NCBI GenBank assembly: GCA_003504855.1
Contig: DNZD01000327.1
Span: 1 to 9,089, forward strand
Reading direction: 5' to 3'
From: Cytophagales bacterium
GTDB taxonomy: Bacteria > Bacteroidota > Bacteroidia > Cytophagales > Cyclobacteriaceae
DNA length: 9,089 nt
Positions 6,900-9,089 of the stretch are shown in pieces. Numbering within the stretch: the first letter of the stretch is position 1; every line of letters begins with the position of its first letter. The notes beneath the pieces are model-generated. The model worked only from the letters and a program-made list of their open reading frames with translations, did not search any database and had not been told where the DNA came from. Both the position numbers and the translations under genes were made by a program.

Positions 6900-6962
6900 A
6901 ACTTAGAGCTTAGGACTTAGGGGAAAAGGGAATAGGGAATAGGGATAAGGCATTGGGGACTC
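6900..6962. repeat. Array of nine in-phase heptamers between the DUF3137 and M24B genes
   Basis: The 63 bases divide into nine consecutive 7-base units without a gap: AACTTAG, AGCTTAG, GACTTAG, GGGAAAA, GGGAATA, GGGAATA, GGGATAA, GGCATTG, GGGACTC. The first three share CTTAG; the next four share GGGA plus an A/T-rich end; the last two are degenerate. The tract is purine-rich on the plus strand and fills more than half of the 111-base gap, ending 40 bases before the next start codon. It does not form a hairpin with a T-run, so it is not an intrinsic terminator. It could be slippage-derived simple sequence or one copy of a dispersed intergenic repeat; its role is unknown. Confidence 0.75.
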
Positions 6963-7002
6963 GCAATAATACAGTTCTAACAAATCATTAATCACAACTA
7001 CA

Positions 7003-8451
7003 ATGAACCGGAAGATCGTTCTACTGATTGCCTTTAAACTCATGTTTGCAAATCAGGTACTGGCGCAGGAAAACTACCGGTATCAAAAAGACTTCAGTAA
7101 GACAGAACTCGCAGAGCGCAGGGCCCGGATGGTCACAGCTATTGGCAACAACGCTATCGCGCTGATTCAAGGCTCAGCCGGGATCGCCGGGTTCAGCGTA
7201 TTCAGGCAAACGAATACTTTCTACTACCTGACAGGGATTGAATCGGCACATGCATACCTGCTCATCAACGGAAAAAACAACCAATCCACCCTCTACCTGC
7301 CTCACCGCGATGAAGGAACCGAACGGGGTCAAGGCAAAGTGCTCTCTGCTGAAGATTCAGAGGTAGTGAAGCAACTAACTGGTATCGACCAGGTCAAAGG
7401 CATTGAATTCCTTTCGGCGGACCTCGTAGGGACAGGCCTGATCCGTCCTCCCGCTCCGGCACTGTACACCGAATTCAGTCCGGCCGAAAATGGCAACGAC
7501 AGCCGGGATGAATTACTCTACGGCCAGGCCCGCGCCGCAGCCGATCCCTGGGACGGGCAAGCATCGCGGGAAGCTTCGTTTATCACAAAACTCAAAGAGC
7601 GATTTCCGCAATTTGAAATCCGCGACCTGTCACCCACACTGGACGGCATGAGGCTGATCAAGAGTACTGCCGAAATAGACCTGATCCGCAAGAGCACACA
7701 AATAGCAGGACTCGGCATCATGGAAGCCATGCGCTCCACCGCACCAGGTGTTTATGAATATCAGCTGGACGCTGCTGCGAAATACATTTTCTATTTACAG
7801 GGTGCACGAGGTGACGCGTATTCATCAATCATCGGTGGCGGTACCAACGCATTTATGGGGCATTACTTCCACAAAACAGATGTCCTGAAAGACGGTGACC
7901 TCGTACTGATGGATTACGCTCCTGACTACAAGTACTACACCAGCGACGTCACCCGCATCTGGCCAGTGAATGGCAAATTCAACTCAGCCCAAAAGGAGTT
8001 GTACAATTTTATTGTGGCCTATCGCGATGCGCTGTTCCGTTACGTGAAACCAGGTGTTACTTCCAATGAGGTGCTCGACAAGGCGGCCGCAGACATGAAG
8101 GCATACCTCGTCGGAAAAACATTCGCAAATCCTGCTTATCAGAACGCCGTGAATGAAGGCGTGAAGTTCCGCGGTCACTTTCAGCACCCGGTAGGCATGG
8201 CCGTCCATGACGTGGGCCGTGTACATGGCGTGCCTTTGAAAGCAGGTATGGTGTTCACCATCGACCCCATGATCTGGATTCCGGAAGAACGGCTGTACAT
8301 CCGTATAGAAGACGTGGCCGTTGTTACGGAGGATGGGGTGGAGAACCTGAGTGCATTCGTTCCGTCCAAAATCGAAGATGTAGAGGCCATGATCCGTGAG
8401 AAAGGCCTCATCGAAATGCGACCCTCAGTCACGTTGCCACTCAAAAAATAG
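7003..8451 (+). CDS. Exported Xaa-Pro aminopeptidase-like metallopeptidase (M24B)
   Basis: The protein has 482 residues, with a signal peptide at about 1-21 (hydrophobic core IVLLIAFKLMFANQVLA, then Gln). Residues 32-215 are an aminopeptidase-P N-terminal domain (ELAERRARM, then FRQTNTFYYLTGIE, then LYLPHRDEGTERGQG). Residues 225-450 are the pita-bread catalytic domain. Metal ligands expected for the family are Asp304 (LVLMDYA), Asp315 (YYTSDVTR, 11 residues later as in PepP), His395 (HFQHPVGMAVHDVGR) and Glu436 (IRIEDVAVVTEDG). The fourth ligand, usually Glu in a TIEPG-like motif, is Asp421 here (GMVFTIDPMIWIP). The reaction would be removal of an N-terminal residue before proline, in the periplasm or outside the cell. 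Export is unusual for the PepP of model organisms but common in Bacteroidota. An M1 peptidase gene follows after 21 bases. No Shine-Dalgarno is visible. Confidence 0.92.
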   Translation: MNRKIVLLIAFKLMFANQVLAQENYRYQKDFSKTELAERRARMVTAIGNNAIALIQGSAGIAGFSVFRQTNTFYYLTGIESAHAYLLINGKNNQSTLYLPHRDEGTERGQGKVLSAEDSEVVKQLTGIDQVKGIEFLSADLVGTGLIRPPAPALYTEFSPAENGNDSRDELLYGQARAAADPWDGQASREASFITKLKERFPQFEIRDLSPTLDGMRLIKSTAEIDLIRKSTQIAGLGIMEAMRSTAPGVYEYQLDAAAKYIFYLQGARGDAYSSIIGGGTNAFMGHYFHKTDVLKDGDLVLMDYAPDYKYYTSDVTRIWPVNGKFNSAQKELYNFIVAYRDALFRYVKPGVTSNEVLDKAAADMKAYLVGKTFANPAYQNAVNEGVKFRGHFQHPVGMAVHDVGRVHGVPLKAGMVFTIDPMIWIPEERLYIRIEDVAVVTEDGVENLSAFVPSKIEDVEAMIREKGLIEMRPSVTLPLKK

Positions 8452-8472
8452 TTACTTCTTATTTCTACTGCC

Positions 8473-9089
8473 ATGATCAGATCATTGTTCGGTCTCATAT
8501 TGACCGCCATTACCATATCTTCTGTCCACGCCGACACCTATCCCAAAAATCCGGGCATCGACATCGTACACTACGAGTTTCGTATCGGACTATCGGACCA
8601 GACTGATGTCATCCAATGTGAGGCTTCAGTTACCGTCCGCTTCCTCAAGGCAGGGACCAACATGCTGCGCCTCGATCTGATCAAAGCCACGCCTGCCCTT
8701 AATGGGAAGGGCATGACTGTAACTCAGGTAACATCTGATGGTAAAGCGTTATCCTTTGTGCATGAAAATGACGAATTGAAAATAACACTGCCTGCGACTT
8801 CCGAACCCAATCAGCAACATACCTACACTATTGCCTATTCGGGTACACCCGCAACCGGACTCAAGATTGCGAACAACAAATATGGTGACCGCACCTTTTT
8901 CAGTGACAATTGGCCGGACAAGGGCCGAAACTGGCTTTCAGTCATAGATCATCCTTACGACAAAGCCACCTGCGAGTTTATCGTTACGGCACCCGCTCAC
9001 TATCAGGTGGTTTCCAACGGACTGCTGATTGAGGAAAGCGATATCGCCGATGGAAAGCGCACCACCCACTGGAAACAGTCTGTTCCGAT
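8473..9089 (+). CDS. Exported M1-family metallopeptidase (aminopeptidase N-like), N-terminal part (3' truncated)
   Basis: The frame opens at the ATG at 8473 and runs to the window end without a stop, giving 205 visible residues. A signal peptide covers about residues 1-20 (MIRSLFGLILTAITISSVHA), here followed by Asp instead of Gln. The visible part is the N-terminal beta-saddle domain of M1 peptidases: IDIVHYEFRIGLSD, then an EASVTVRFLKAG strand, then HTYTIAYSGTP, then FFSDNWPDKGRNWLSVIDHP followed by DKATCEFIVTAP and YQVVSNGLLIEE. The DNWPDKGRNWLSVIDHPYDK block is highly characteristic. The catalytic GxMEN and HExxH zinc site would lie beyond the window, so activity cannot be checked. The start is 21 bases after the M24B gene with no terminator between them, so co-transcription is likely; both products would degrade peptides outside the cytoplasm. 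Confidence 0.93.
   Translation, partial: MIRSLFGLILTAITISSVHADTYPKNPGIDIVHYEFRIGLSDQTDVIQCEASVTVRFLKAGTNMLRLDLIKATPALNGKGMTVTQVTSDGKALSFVHENDELKITLPATSEPNQQHTYTIAYSGTPATGLKIANNKYGDRTFFSDNWPDKGRNWLSVIDHPYDKATCEFIVTAPAHYQVVSNGLLIEESDIADGKRTTHWKQSVP

Noticed and set aside
8181..8537. A minus-strand reading frame spanning the junction of the two peptidase genes
   Set aside because: Both plus-strand genes are recognised by strong family motifs, and the antisense product has no features.

Overview
The window reads as Bacteroidota chromosome, probably the Cytophagales/Chitinophagales side, although the sequence does not settle the order. The reasons are: start codons without a purine-rich Shine-Dalgarno; signal peptides that mostly place Gln right after the predicted cleavage site; a stand-alone copy of the carboxypeptidase-regulatory-like domain that usually heads SusC/RagA receptors; and roughly even base composition. 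Ten protein genes are supported, two of them cut by the window edges. I found no tRNA, rRNA, CRISPR array, transposase or phage gene, and no stretch over 300 bases without a gene.

Layout. (1) 1-342, plus strand: the tail of a NarL/LuxR-type response regulator. (2) 346-1308, minus strand: an exported beta-rich protein, probably outer-membrane, converging on the regulator with 3 bases between the stop codons. (3) 1309-1496: a divergent intergenic region with a 12-base perfect palindrome. (4) 1497-1949, plus: a small exported CarboxypepD_reg-like protein, closed by a strong intrinsic terminator at 1968-2006. (5) 2030-4199, plus: an exported KY-type transglutaminase-like protein and a GTG-started six-hairpin-glycosidase-like protein. 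(6) 4263-5195, plus: an exported TPR plus DUF6624 protein. (7) 5294-6891, plus: LemA and a two-helix DUF3137 membrane protein, 5 bases apart. (8) 6900-6962: a run of nine heptamers. (9) 7003-9089, plus: an exported M24B Xaa-Pro aminopeptidase-like protein, then, after 21 bases, the N-terminal part of an exported M1 metallopeptidase.

How the genes work together. Apart from the regulator and the LemA/DUF3137 pair, every product carries an export signal, so this is a stretch of envelope and secretome genes. The two peptidases form a plausible unit for periplasmic or surface peptide breakdown. LemA/DUF3137 is a known recurring pair of unknown function. The transglutaminase-like and glycosidase-like genes are close enough to be co-transcribed, but nothing shows a shared pathway. 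No SusD or full TonB receptor is present, so this is not a standard polysaccharide utilisation locus.

I did not find a convincing new defence, mobile or biosynthetic system. The points most worth a second look are the Glu-to-Asp change at a metal-ligand position in the M24B enzyme, the phased heptamer array, the stand-alone SusC-type N-terminal domain with a basic tail, and the unassigned outer-membrane protein.
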